Numbered from the stretch's first letter, positions 25,973 to 35,690 are shown. The stretch: 64,000 nt of DNA from Flavobacteriales bacterium (GCA_016788295.1 JAEUSY010000015.1:1-64000); one strand, 5' to 3'. Numbers and translations: made by a program. Notes: a model not told the origin generated them from the letters alone.

Positions 25973-26938
25973 ATGTTGCGCAGCACACCCCTCATACTTG
26001 CATGTCTCTCCTTCAGCGGTGCCCATGCTCAATTGGATCCGGGCCAAGACGCACCGCTCGGCCAACACCTGCTCGCGGTGAACGCCCAATGGGGCTCGAT
26101 GGCCCCGGCCGTATTGGACGATCAGCGCACGCTGGCCTTTGCTACTGAGGCCGCCCGCATTGCAGAACACCTGCATAACGTGGCCGATCGCCTGGCCACG
26201 CGAGCGCCTATCACTGTTGATGAGGCGCCATACCAGCGGCGACGCGCTCTGCTCGATACATTGCATGTGTATGCGGATCGCGGCTTATTCCCACAGAATA
26301 GCACGGTGCCCGGCCGCACACCGGTCTTCATCGATGAAGAAGGTGCCGCCTGCGCTGTTGGACAGTTGATGATCAGCAGCGGTCACGAGGCGCTTGCCGA
26401 GCGGATCCGCAAGGGGATGAACCTGGCCTATATCCACGACATTGATCTACCGGAGGTCACCGTCTGGGCCAGGGACCATGGCTTCACCATCGATGAACTG
26501 GCCTGGATCCAGCCGACCTATTATTTTGAGCGGACCCGAGACCCGAGCATACTTGCTGCTTTCGACCTCGCGAACGGCGACCGCATCGAAGTGCACCCCC
26601 CGACCAGCCCCGATGCCCCAAAAAAGCTCCGATTGGTCCGGAAGAACGGTCAGGGTGAGAAGGTGCTTGCCACATTCCCCCTGTTATCGGCTGTGCAAGC
26701 CATGGAGTTCAACGGACAAGTGTACGTGGGCGGGATGCCACCCGAAAAAGGTCCTTCCGCTGAGGTGTACCATTGGGACGGTACCGCCCTTCACGCCCTC
26801 GATCCCTTCCCCGGACGTTTCGTGATCGGTTCGCTGTTCATGCAGAATGGTAAGCTGCACGTGGTGGGATACGAAATGGGGAGCCCGGTGCTTCAAGAGC
26901 GCTACCTGGCCGAGGACGGCACATGGAAGACCCCGTAG
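25973..26938 (+). CDS. Secreted paralogue of the 19202 protein, lacking a sorting domain
   Basis: 321 residues from the ATG at 25973 (signal peptide MLRSTPLILACLSFSGAHAQ). Residues about 22-180 match the N-terminal domain of the 19202 protein motif by motif: LGQHLLAVNAQWG, EAARIAEHLHNV, LLDTLHVYADRGLFPQNS, PVFIDEEGAACAVGQLMI, SSGHEALAERI and ELAWIQPTY. A shorter part follows with NGQVYVGGMPPE, VYHWDGTALHALDPF and NGKLHVVGYEMG, like the first propeller units. It stops at DGTWKTP without T9SS tail. Either truncation or a periplasmic form is possible. Its 3' end faces the convergent LRR gene. Confidence 0.78.
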   Translation: MLRSTPLILACLSFSGAHAQLDPGQDAPLGQHLLAVNAQWGSMAPAVLDDQRTLAFATEAARIAEHLHNVADRLATRAPITVDEAPYQRRRALLDTLHVYADRGLFPQNSTVPGRTPVFIDEEGAACAVGQLMISSGHEALAERIRKGMNLAYIHDIDLPEVTVWARDHGFTIDELAWIQPTYYFERTRDPSILAAFDLANGDRIEVHPPTSPDAPKKLRLVRKNGQGEKVLATFPLLSAVQAMEFNGQVYVGGMPPEKGPSAEVYHWDGTALHALDPFPGRFVIGSLFMQNGKLHVVGYEMGSPVLQERYLAEDGTWKTP

Positions 26939-26995
26939 TCGACCTCAACAGCAGTCATCCGCTGGTGCGTTCCCTCGATGGCGCTGTGATCGCAC

Positions 26996-27619
26996 CTACA
27001 TGCCGCAATTGCACGGCTGGCTGAAGAACAGCTTCGTTCGCGGAAGCAGTTCCTGTATCCGGTCCATCTCGTGCTGTTCGAACTGGATGGCGCGCAGGTC
27101 AAGGAAGCGCAAGGAGGTCATGCCCTCCAACTGCTCGGGAAAGTCGGCGAGGTCGTTGCTCCAAAGGTCCAATGAGATCAACTCTTTCAGTTTGCCCATG
27201 CATGCTGGCAGGCCGGTGAGCGCATTGCGGCTCAGGTCGAGCCGTTTGAGGTGTTCCAGCTTGCAGATCACTTCTGGGAATTGCACCAGCTTGTTCCGCG
27301 ATACCCGCAATTCCTGCAGGTAGGCCAGTTCGGCCAGCCAGGCGGGTAGTTCCTTCAGCTTGTTGCCCGAAAGGTCCAGTGAGTTCAGGTTCTTCAGTTG
27401 TTTGATGCCTTCGGGCAGCTCCTTCAGTTTCTGGCCGGAGAGGTCGAGGCGGTAGACCTGGTCGGGTTCCTTCAGCGCGCGTTCCAGGCTGCGGTAGGTG
27501 CGCATGCTGTCCAGGGCCACACTGGGCAGCAATTGGGCCTTGGTGATCTGCGGCAGGGCGAGTGCCAGCAGCAGGAGCAACCTCCAAAGAGCGGCGGGTC
27601 GTTGGGCCAATGGGTTCAT
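26996..27619 (-). CDS. Secreted leucine-rich-repeat protein
   Basis: 207 residues with a signal peptide (LWRLLLLLALALPQITKAQ). Six or so LRRs of about 23 residues follow: VYRLDLSGQKLKELPEGIKQ, NLNSLDLSGNKLKELPAWLA, YLQELRVSRNKLVQFPEVIC, HLKRLDLSRNALTGLPACMG, ELISLDLWSNDLADFPEQLE and SLRFLDLRAIQF. The end CNCGM has a Cys pair. It probably mediates protein binding in the periplasm or at the surface. Its ATG overlaps the ribF stop (ATGA at 27616-27619), so it is translationally coupled to ribF although no functional link is evident. Confidence 0.85.
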   Translation of the reverse strand: MNPLAQRPAALWRLLLLLALALPQITKAQLLPSVALDSMRTYRSLERALKEPDQVYRLDLSGQKLKELPEGIKQLKNLNSLDLSGNKLKELPAWLAELAYLQELRVSRNKLVQFPEVICKLEHLKRLDLSRNALTGLPACMGKLKELISLDLWSNDLADFPEQLEGMTSLRFLDLRAIQFEQHEMDRIQELLPRTKLFFSQPCNCGM

Positions 27620-28557
27620 GGCAGTTGGCGCAGCAGGTCCAGGGCGGCTTTGCGGTCCTGGTGCAGTTGTTCCTTCAGTTGTTCCATTCCATCGAACCGC
27701 ATGTCGCCGCGGATCCTGTCCATGAAACGCACGTTGATGGGCTCTCCGTACAGGTCGCGGTCCAGGTCGAAGATGTTCACCTCCACGGTGCGTGCCGGTG
27801 CGGGGTTGGAGAGGGTGGGGCGCTCGCCGATGTAGAGCATGCCGGTGTGCGTGCCTGATCGCAGTTCCACGGTTACGGCATACACCCCATCGCCGGGTAC
27901 CAGTTTCTGCGGGTCGATACCGCCGATGTTGGCCGTGGGGTAGCCCATGGTGCGGCCCAGTTGATCGCCTTTCACCACCACGCCGCCCAAGGGGTAGGAG
28001 TAGCCCAGCAGGTCGTTGGCCATGCGCACATCGCCCGCGATCAGGGCCTGTCTCACCTTGGTGCTGCTCACTTTAACATGCTCCACTTCCTGGGCCGGTA
28101 TCTCCTCCACCTCGAAATCGTACACCTCGCCCAATTGGTGCAGCAGGTGCAGGTCGCCTTCGCGGTTCCGGCCGAAACGGTGGTCGTACCCGATGACGAC
28201 GGCATGCACCCCGATGGCGCCCACGAGCACCTCGCGCACATAGTCCGTGGCATGCATGCGCGAGAACTGGCGGCTGAAAGGCACCACCAGCAAGTGGTCC
28301 AGTCCAGCCTTCTCCAACAGGGCTGTCTTCTCGTCCTGGGTGCTCAGCAGCTTCAGGTCGTTATCGCCCGGGAACAGCACCATCCGGGGGTGCGGATGGA
28401 AGGTGAAGAGCACGCTCTCGCCCTCATCGCGCCGGGCCCGCTCCGTAAGGCGGTCGAGTATGGTGCGGTGGCCGCGGTGTACGCCATCGAAGGTGCCCGT
28501 GGTGAACACAGGGCGGCGAACGTTGGCAAAGGAGGCCAGGTCGGTGTGGACGCGCAT
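27616..28557 (-). CDS. ribF: Bifunctional riboflavin kinase/FAD synthetase
   Basis: 313 residues from the ATG at 28557. The N-terminal FMN adenylyltransferase domain (about 1-175) shows TTGTFDGVHRGHRTIL, FTFHPHPRMVLFPG, VVIGYDHRFGRNREGD and KVSSTKVRQALIAGDV. The C-terminal riboflavin kinase domain (about 185-310) shows GYPTANIGG, GDGVYAVTVEL and the catalytic-region VEVNIFDLDRDLYGEPINVRF. It makes FMN and FAD from riboflavin in the cytoplasm. The gene is divergent from the FG-GAP protein gene and overlaps the LRR gene by four bases downstream. Confidence 0.97.
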   Translation of the reverse strand: MRVHTDLASFANVRRPVFTTGTFDGVHRGHRTILDRLTERARRDEGESVLFTFHPHPRMVLFPGDNDLKLLSTQDEKTALLEKAGLDHLLVVPFSRQFSRMHATDYVREVLVGAIGVHAVVIGYDHRFGRNREGDLHLLHQLGEVYDFEVEEIPAQEVEHVKVSSTKVRQALIAGDVRMANDLLGYSYPLGGVVVKGDQLGRTMGYPTANIGGIDPQKLVPGDGVYAVTVELRSGTHTGMLYIGERPTLSNPAPARTVEVNIFDLDRDLYGEPINVRFMDRIRGDMRFDGMEQLKEQLHQDRKAALDLLRQLP

Positions 28558-28684
28558 GGGAGCGCTACAAAGGTGGTGTGGATCGGGCTTATCTAAGTCA
28601 TAGGGGGCCTCGTTGGCTACGCATTGAACGGTATGCCCCATCCACCATCCTGAAGACCCTCGATCGGGGGATCTTGCAGTCTCA

Positions 28685-31600
28685 ATGGAAAAGGGACGCA
28701 TTATGGAGGCGAACAGGCCTGGCCATTGGGTGGCTAGTGTTTCCTATGCGTGGCTCTTCTGGGGTCTGGGTGCTGTCGTATTGCTCGCAGTGGTCATCGG
28801 TTTTACACCCGCTCTGCGCCATGGGAAAGCCGACAATGAACGGTCGGGTGGGGTGTTCACGACATCTTCCGTGAGCTGGGGAGCTGTCTCTTCGCTGCAA
28901 CAGGTCATTGAACGGCAGGAGTATCACATGCGGCCGGATGGATTTGGTGGTTTCAAAACACCTAACAGGTATCAGGACCTGAGGTTTCAATTCGATGCAT
29001 TGGGGTTCACCTTATGCCCACGGGCGAACGACCCTGATTGGACCATGCGCTTTGAATTGGAGAGCATAGGGCGTTCACACTTTTCACAGCGACCATCCGA
29101 TAATCCTCGGATGATCGCATCTGGATCGATTCTTCGGGTGGAGCATGGGAAATTCACCGTTAGGTATGCGAACGACCGTACGGGGATGCGGCAGGATTTT
29201 CTGGTCCATGAGCGGCCAGAGGGCAATGACCCATTGCAAGTACGGATCCGGGTCAGCGGCCCTTTGGTGGCCATGAGCGCAGCACCGGACGCTGTGCACT
29301 TCGTCGCACGAGACCCCAAGGGCAGGGTCAAAGGGCCTGCTTTTACCTACGATGGACTGGTGGCCTGGGATGCTGATGGCGATACGCTTCATGCTACAAT
29401 GACTGTGCAGGATACCGAACTGGTGATAAGTGTCGATGATCGTGATGCCATTTATCCAATTACCATCGATCCGCTTTCCAGCACGGGCGGTAGCCTGTTG
29501 GAGATGGATCAGGCCAGCGCATCATTCGGAACTTGCACGGCCACGGCCGGTGACGTGAATGGGGATGGGTACTCGGACGTGCTGGTAGGCGCTCCCTTGT
29601 TCGATCTGGGTTCGGGTGATGAGGGGGCAGCGTTCCTCTTCCTAGGGTCAGCTAACGGCCTTGCCAATGTGCCGGCCTGGAGCTGGTCGGCAGGTCAACC
29701 AGGAGCACGTTGTGGTCAAGCGGTGGCAACGGCCGGGGACGTGAACGGGGACGGGTTCAGCGATATGCTGATCGGCGTGCCTCAATGGAACAACGGCCAA
29801 AGTGAAGAGGGTAGGTCGGTCTTGTTCCTGGGCGCCTCGACAGGACCTGCCGCTACACCTGCCTGGTCCATGGAAGGACAGCAGGTAGGCGCCCGGGCCG
29901 GTAGCAGTTTGGCCACAGCGGGTGATGTGAACGCCGACGGATTCAGTGATGTGGTCATTGGTGCTGATGCTTATGATAGTGGGCAGATCGACGAAGGAGG
30001 CGTATTCGTATACATGGGTAGTCCAACAGGTCTGGGTCCGGTCGCGAGCATCATTCTCCAACGCGACCAAGCGGGTGCATCGTTCGGTGCAGCGGTCTCC
30101 TCAGCCGGCGATGTCAATCGGGATGGTTACAGTGATGTGGTGATCGGTGCACCGTTGTACGACAATACGTTGATCGATGAGGGTGGTGTTTTTGTTTTCC
30201 ATGGCTCTGCATCGGGGCTCTCCGCCGCTCCCAATTCCTCGAGGTTCCGGGCCCAGTCAGATGCTCGGTTCGGGGCATCCGTCTCGTTCGCGGGAGATGT
30301 GAACGGTGACGGGTTCGGGGATGTCATCATTGGCTCGCCACAATTCAGTGGAACGCTTGCCCAACAGGGCCAGGCCTTGATGTACCGCGGAAGCGCCTCG
30401 GGGATAGTGGCAGCCGCATCATGGACAGCCAATGGCGGCCAGGCGGGTGCCCGTGCAGGAACGAGCGTGACAGGGCTTGGCGATGCGAACGGTGATGGTT
30501 TTGCCGATGTGGCCATTAGCTTGCCTGCATATAGCAATGGTCAGAGCGGAGAAGGCTTGGTGCGGGCCTACATGGGGGTCTCATCACTTGCGGGATTGGC
30601 CTTGACACCGTCATGGTCATTCGAAAGCCAACAGGTGGGCGCGGCTATGGGTACCTGGGTCGCGGCGGCGGGTGATGTAAATGGGGATGGTCTGGCCGAT
30701 CTCGCTATTGGTGCTCCACTATTCGATAATGGGCAAACAGATGAAGGAAGGGTGTTCGTATTCCATGGGACCAGCGCTCCACCAGCGTTGAATGCCGTTT
30801 GGTCGGTCGAGAGCGATCAATCAGATGCTCAGATGGGCTATGCCGTCTCACGGGCAGGTGATGTGAACGGAGATGGGTTTGCAGATGTGATCATTGGTAC
30901 ACCTCGGTTTACGAACGGGCAATTGCGTGAAGGGCGAGCGACAATGCACTTGGGAAGTGCCACAGGCCCCACTGCCGCCCCATCATGGACCGTTGAAGGA
31001 GATCAGGTGGAAGCCCAATACGGACTGGCCGTGGCTTCAGCCGGTGATGTGAACGGGGACGGTTACGGGGACGTTATCGTCGGTGCGCCATACTATGACA
31101 ATGGGCAGTTGGATGAAGGTCGGGCCTACGTGTATTTGGGTTCACCAGGAGGATTGGCCACATCGCCGGCATGGACGTTCGAGAGCGATCGGGCAGGTGC
31201 CCGACTTGGATGGAGCGTTGCTTCAGCCGGCGATGTGAACGGGGATGGTTACAGCGACGTGATCGTGGGTGCCTACATGTACGATGCAACGGTATCTGCT
31301 GAGGGGCGTTGTTACCTCTTTTTGGGGTCGGCCACCGGGCTTGCTGGTGCTCCGGCATGGATACGGGATGGTGGACAGATCAATTGCTTCTTTGGCATAG
31401 CCGTGGCTCTTGCTGGCGATGTTAACGGTGACGGATTGGATGATGTGATCATTGGTGCCCATCTATATGACAATACGTACAGCACGGAAGGTGCTGCTTT
31501 TCTGTTCCTTGGCACGCCCGGTGGTCTGGCGGCAACTCCTGCGTGGGTCACATACGGAGGGCAAGGCGGGGCTCAGGCGGGCGGTTGCGTAGGACATGCA

Positions 31601-33067
31601 GGAGACGTGAACGGGGACGGCTACAGCGATGTCTTTGTGACCGCCTATCAAGGCTCCAATGGACAATCGGCCGAAGGCATCGTTCGGGTATATCACGGCA
31701 CTGTCAATGGGCTGTCCGTAGCACCTTCGGTCGTGCTTGAGAGCAACCAGGTCGATGCGCGTTTCGGCGTTAGTGCCTCTTACGCTGGTGATGTGAACGG
31801 AGATGGTTACGGTGATCTCGTGGTAGGGGCACAACGATTCAGCACGTTCTATTTGAACGAAGGCCGTGCCAACATTTACCTGGGTGGTCCATCCGGACTT
31901 TCGGTTGTTTCAAGCTGGTCCTTCAATGGAGGGCAGACCGGTGCCGAATCCGGATCTGCTGTTAGTGGTGCCGGGGATGTGAACGGGGATGGCTTCGGGG
32001 ATATCCTTGTAGGTGCACCTAACTATGCGAACGCACTGGCCTATGAAGGCCGTGCCTCCCTTTTCCTTGGGAATGGTGGCACAGGCATCGCGCAACGGAC
32101 ACTGCAGTATCGGGAGGATATGACAACGCCGGTTCGAACGGGCAATAAGACATTCAACAGCAGTTGTGGTTGGGGGATCGGGCAGTTCTCGCGCTCGCCA
32201 CTTGGTCGCACGCGACTGCGGCTCCAATGGGAGGTGAAAGGGCATGGCCCCCCCTTCTCCGGCTCGCCGATAAACAGTGGCATGGGATTCACGGGTATAG
32301 GTGCTAGTTGGTCCGACAGTGGAACAGGTGGAGTGGACATCCTGGAGCCTTTGTCCATTCTTTCCCTGAACAGTTCACACCCGGCCTGGCGTGTTCGGGT
32401 GCGCTATCATCCTGCCACGATGATCAATGGCCAGCCATTCGGGATATGGCGGTATGGAGGCCTGCATGATGATCAGGTTCCCAGCTTGAAGGTCGATCTC
32501 GATGTCTGTGGGCCTTTGGCTCTTCAGTGGCTGCACTATTCGGCCGCTTGCATTTCAGGCCGGACCGCGCTGGAATGGAAGGTTGTCGAGGATGAACGTG
32601 TACGGCAGTTCAATGTGCTTTCGAGCATCGATGGCACGGATTGGGAACTTGTGGGAAGCCTGCCAACATCAACCAACACCGCGACCTATCATTGGCAAGA
32701 GGACTTACCGATCTCAGTGTTGACCTACTATCGTGTGGAAGCACAATATGTCGATGGTGTCGTGGAACCGGCTTCGATACTGGCTTTAAGTCCATGCGGG
32801 TCGGATGAGGACATGGGGCTTGCCATCATGCCGAACCCGGCCAACGAAAGTGCTTGCATGGTCCTTCATTCAGGCAGTTGGGATGGTCTTCTGGTCGCGG
32901 TACTTGCATCCAATGGCCAGGAGGTGGAGCGCTTAGGACCCCTTGCTGGTGTTGAAGGACAGCGTATCTGTATGGATGTGAGTGATCTTCAGCCTGGTCT
33001 TTACCTGATCGTGCTGGAGGAGCCATCAGGTCATCGGTCTGCAATGGCACGACTGATGGTCCATTAG
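28685..33067 (+). CDS. Giant FG-GAP-repeat (integrin-alpha-like) surface protein
   Basis: 1460 residues; the ATG at 28685 or 28703 precedes an N-terminal hydrophobic segment (WLFWGLGAVVLLAVVIGFTP) acting as a signal or anchor. A region with SVDDRDAIYPITIDPL (about 245-265) leads to 14 FG-GAP units of about 60-65 residues (about 275-1125), each with a Ca-binding loop such as GDVNGDGYSDVLVGAP and a blade end such as EGRVFVFHG. Fourteen units suit two seven-bladed propellers. A beta-rich region and a type A T9SS tail follow (IMPNPANESACMVLHS, VSDLQPGLYLIVLEE). Probable calcium-dependent surface adhesin. One unit has GDANGDG instead of GDVN. Confidence 0.9.
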   Translation: MEKGRIMEANRPGHWVASVSYAWLFWGLGAVVLLAVVIGFTPALRHGKADNERSGGVFTTSSVSWGAVSSLQQVIERQEYHMRPDGFGGFKTPNRYQDLRFQFDALGFTLCPRANDPDWTMRFELESIGRSHFSQRPSDNPRMIASGSILRVEHGKFTVRYANDRTGMRQDFLVHERPEGNDPLQVRIRVSGPLVAMSAAPDAVHFVARDPKGRVKGPAFTYDGLVAWDADGDTLHATMTVQDTELVISVDDRDAIYPITIDPLSSTGGSLLEMDQASASFGTCTATAGDVNGDGYSDVLVGAPLFDLGSGDEGAAFLFLGSANGLANVPAWSWSAGQPGARCGQAVATAGDVNGDGFSDMLIGVPQWNNGQSEEGRSVLFLGASTGPAATPAWSMEGQQVGARAGSSLATAGDVNADGFSDVVIGADAYDSGQIDEGGVFVYMGSPTGLGPVASIILQRDQAGASFGAAVSSAGDVNRDGYSDVVIGAPLYDNTLIDEGGVFVFHGSASGLSAAPNSSRFRAQSDARFGASVSFAGDVNGDGFGDVIIGSPQFSGTLAQQGQALMYRGSASGIVAAASWTANGGQAGARAGTSVTGLGDANGDGFADVAISLPAYSNGQSGEGLVRAYMGVSSLAGLALTPSWSFESQQVGAAMGTWVAAAGDVNGDGLADLAIGAPLFDNGQTDEGRVFVFHGTSAPPALNAVWSVESDQSDAQMGYAVSRAGDVNGDGFADVIIGTPRFTNGQLREGRATMHLGSATGPTAAPSWTVEGDQVEAQYGLAVASAGDVNGDGYGDVIVGAPYYDNGQLDEGRAYVYLGSPGGLATSPAWTFESDRAGARLGWSVASAGDVNGDGYSDVIVGAYMYDATVSAEGRCYLFLGSATGLAGAPAWIRDGGQINCFFGIAVALAGDVNGDGLDDVIIGAHLYDNTYSTEGAAFLFLGTPGGLAATPAWVTYGGQGGAQAGGCVGHAGDVNGDGYSDVFVTAYQGSNGQSAEGIVRVYHGTVNGLSVAPSVVLESNQVDARFGVSASYAGDVNGDGYGDLVVGAQRFSTFYLNEGRANIYLGGPSGLSVVSSWSFNGGQTGAESGSAVSGAGDVNGDGFGDILVGAPNYANALAYEGRASLFLGNGGTGIAQRTLQYREDMTTPVRTGNKTFNSSCGWGIGQFSRSPLGRTRLRLQWEVKGHGPPFSGSPINSGMGFTGIGASWSDSGTGGVDILEPLSILSLNSSHPAWRVRVRYHPATMINGQPFGIWRYGGLHDDQVPSLKVDLDVCGPLALQWLHYSAACISGRTALEWKVVEDERVRQFNVLSSIDGTDWELVGSLPTSTNTATYHWQEDLPISVLTYYRVEAQYVDGVVEPASILALSPCGSDEDMGLAIMPNPANESACMVLHSGSWDGLLVAVLASNGQEVERLGPLAGVEGQRICMDVSDLQPGLYLIVLEEPSGHRSAMARLMVH

Positions 33068-33117
33068 GTTATACATACCGGAACTTGCATCACAGGTCCG
33101 TTCACGCGGGACCTTTT

Positions 33118-34410
33118 ATGATGTCAAATTCTGCTCAATGCCGATCGATGATGAACAGCCCTTTTCAGCTCGTGGACGGACATTGCCACATTGGTGGTGT
33201 TCCTGTGAATGCAATTGTTGAACGCTCTGGGACACCAGTGTATGTGTATGATGCAGGACGGATATCCCACCAAGTGACGCGGCTGAAGCGAGCGTTTGAT
33301 CGCTGGCCGGTCCGCATCATGTACGCGTGCAAGGCACTTCCGAACGTGAGCATCATGCGCTTGGTCCGGGCCCAGGGTATTGGGCTTGATACTGTCTCCA
33401 TACAGGAAGTGGAGCTGGGTATGAAGGCCGGATTTGCTCCGGACGAAATACTGTTCACGCCCAACATGGTGCCTTTTGCGGAGATCCAACGCGCGGTCGA
33501 GCTCGGCGTGCATGTGAACATCGACTCCATCCCCATGTTGGAGCGGTTCGGTGCAGAGTACGGTGGTAGCGTGCCGTTGTTCATCAGGATAAATCCGCAC
33601 ATCATGGCGGGTGGCAATGAACGGATAAGCACTGGCCACATTGACTCGAAATTCGGCATCTCCATACATCAGCTGCGTCATGTGGAGCGTGTGGTAGCGT
33701 CACACGGCATTCATGTACATGGCCTGCACATGCACACGGGTAGTGATATCCTGGAAGCCGAGGTGTTCATGCGCGGTGCTGAGCTGCTGCTTGAGGCTGT
33801 GGTGCATTTCCCCAAGGTCCGTTTCATTGATCTGGGCAGTGGGTTCAAGGTCGCCTATCGTGATGGTGATATCGTTACCGATGTGGAGGAACTGGGCCAA
33901 CGGCTATGCACCCGCATGGAACGCTTTGTGGAGGGAAGGGATACACCCGTGGAGATCTGGTTCGAACCGGGCAAGTTCCTGGTGAGCGAGGCCGGTGTGT
34001 TGTTGACCCGTGTTACACAGATCAAGCAGACCACCGCAACCATTTTTGCTGGTGTTGACAGTGGGCTCAATCACTTGGTCAGGCCCATGATGTACGGCAG
34101 CTATCATCATATCCTCAATGTGAGCAATCCTCAGGGTGCACCGCACATTTACACGGTGGTGGGGAACATCTGCGAGACAGACACCTTCGGCTGGGACCGT
34201 AAGGTCGCGGAGCTCAGGGTGGGTGATGTTCTGGCCATGCTCAATGCTGGTGCATACGGTCATTCAATGGCAAGCAACTATAACAGTCGGCTGCGCCCGC
34301 CCGAGGTTTTGGTGGAGAATGGGGTGGCCTGCACCATTCGACGTCGTGAAACATTGGATGACCTTCTGGCCACCCAGTTCGTCCCGGAGGATGATCGGAC
34401 GGACGTGTAG
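33118..34410 (+). CDS. lysA: Diaminopimelate decarboxylase
   Basis: 430 residues from the first ATG at 33118; ATGs at 33121, 33148 and 33151 are alternatives, and 33148-33151 gives the most family-like N-terminus. A PLP fold III decarboxylase making L-lysine from meso-diaminopimelate. The PLP lysine lies in IMYACKALPN, the phosphate-binding region in HMHTGSDIL and FIDLGSGF, the substrate loop in EPGKFLVSEAGVLL, and the catalytic Cys and Tyr regions in GNICETDTFG and GAYGHSMASNYNSRLRP. It is a housekeeping gene embedded between two giant surface-protein genes and is closed by a strong bidirectional terminator. Confidence 0.95.
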   Translation: MMSNSAQCRSMMNSPFQLVDGHCHIGGVPVNAIVERSGTPVYVYDAGRISHQVTRLKRAFDRWPVRIMYACKALPNVSIMRLVRAQGIGLDTVSIQEVELGMKAGFAPDEILFTPNMVPFAEIQRAVELGVHVNIDSIPMLERFGAEYGGSVPLFIRINPHIMAGGNERISTGHIDSKFGISIHQLRHVERVVASHGIHVHGLHMHTGSDILEAEVFMRGAELLLEAVVHFPKVRFIDLGSGFKVAYRDGDIVTDVEELGQRLCTRMERFVEGRDTPVEIWFEPGKFLVSEAGVLLTRVTQIKQTTATIFAGVDSGLNHLVRPMMYGSYHHILNVSNPQGAPHIYTVVGNICETDTFGWDRKVAELRVGDVLAMLNAGAYGHSMASNYNSRLRPPEVLVENGVACTIRRRETLDDLLATQFVPEDDRTDV

Positions 34411-34447
34411 GTCTCTGGATCGAGGTTCCGGTCTTGTAATGCGTTGA

Positions 34448-34487
34448 AAGTAAAAGGGCCGCCTCATGTGAGGCGGCCCTTTTACTT
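34448..34487. terminator. Strong bidirectional terminator between lysA and the 1473-aa protein gene
   Basis: A perfect 18-base-pair stem (34448-34465 with 34470-34487) around an ATGT tetraloop. The GC-rich core GGGCCGCCTC is flanked by A-tracts on one side and T-tracts on the other (AAAAGGG...CCCTTTT), so it works in both directions. It lies 38 bases after lysA and 21 bases after the end of the leftward gene. Confidence 0.93.
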
Positions 34488-34507
34488 GGATTCGAGCTTC
34501 TAATTGA

Positions 34508-35690
34508 TCACTTGGCGATCACCAAGCGCTCGGTGTAGCGCTGGGCACCAGCGGTGATGTTCACCATGTACATTCCGTCGGCCATTTCGCCGAGGCTCAG
34601 CACTTGGTACACCATGCCGTCGTTCACAGCCATTGTGCGGCTGCTCACGCGGTCGCCGCTCAGGTCGAAGATGTCCACGCTGATCGTGTTCACCCCCTCC
34701 TCCACTGTGCTCAGGCTCACGGTGAGCTGCTCGCCATTGTTGGGGTTCGGGAACATCGCCAGCTTGGCATCGCCCGTGGCCACGGTGTTGCCACCGTTCA
34801 GGGCCATGGCGGTGCTACCCGTGATCGTCACGTTGCACTCATCGCCCCATGGCAGGCTGGTAATGCACCACACACCGTTCTTGAAGGCACGCACCTGCAC
34901 TTGGTAGGTACCATTGGGCAGGGCAGGGCTCCAGTTCAGTTGCAGAACGGGCGTGGTGGTGGTACGGATCACCGGTGCGGCCAGTTCAGCATTGTTCCAG
35001 CGGAACTGGTACTGCGTGGCGCCGTCCACGGCCTTGGCCACCACCTTGCTCAGCGAGCTGCCACCCCAGGTGCGAGTAACACCGCAACTATACTGGGCGT
35101 TGCCCGGGATGTCCATCAGCTTGGTGAGGGGGCAAGCTGCACGCACTGGATCGATCATGAAGCGGCATACTGGACCCCAGTTGCTGTTAACTCCGGCCAC
35201 GCGGCTGCGCACCTTCACGTTCATCAGCACGTTGGCGGGGATCTGGTTAGGGCTCCAGTTGTTGATGCGGGCGTGGCAGGCACGCGTTGCACCTGTACCG
35301 AATCCATCGCTGGTGGCATGGCTGCGGAACTTGCTGTAGCCATATGTACCGTTCGGATCGAACCACCAGAACTGGTAACCGCTCGTGGTGTTCGTCACAC
35401 CGAACTGGGCGCTCACAGCAGGGTTCTCGGCAGCCACAATGAACTGGTTATTCACCCAGTCCAGCTTGTCGCAGCTGGTGAAGATCAACTTGTCGGTGCC
35501 CAAGGGCAGGCAGAAGCCGCCGTTGCCGATCACCGCGCTAACGCTACCGCTGGTGAAGTTGTCCCGATTGTCGATAATGCGCTGCGCGCCAACAAGTGTG
35601 CGCATCACATAACCACCGTTGGCAATACCATCACCACCAGCGTCGAACACACGGAGGTAATAGCAACCATCGGGCAGGCAGGTGTTGTCC
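34508..35690 (-). repeat. Duplicated C-terminal module, copy 1 (inverted relative to copy 2)
   Basis: The 3' part of the 1473-residue protein gene, encoding about 390 residues from CLPDGCYYLRVFDAGGDGI to the stop. It is near-identical in protein and DNA to 61215-62390 on the plus strand; long stretches such as TSDGFGTGATRACHARINNW and the whole sorting domain match with scattered substitutions. The two copies form an inverted repeat of about 1.18 kb separated by about 25.5 kb. Confidence 0.9.

Noticed and set aside
28685-33067. FG-GAP coding repeats as a tandem DNA satellite or CRISPR-like array
   Set aside because: The periodicity is explained by the protein repeat of about 60-65 residues; the sequence stays in frame and codes for a regular propeller.
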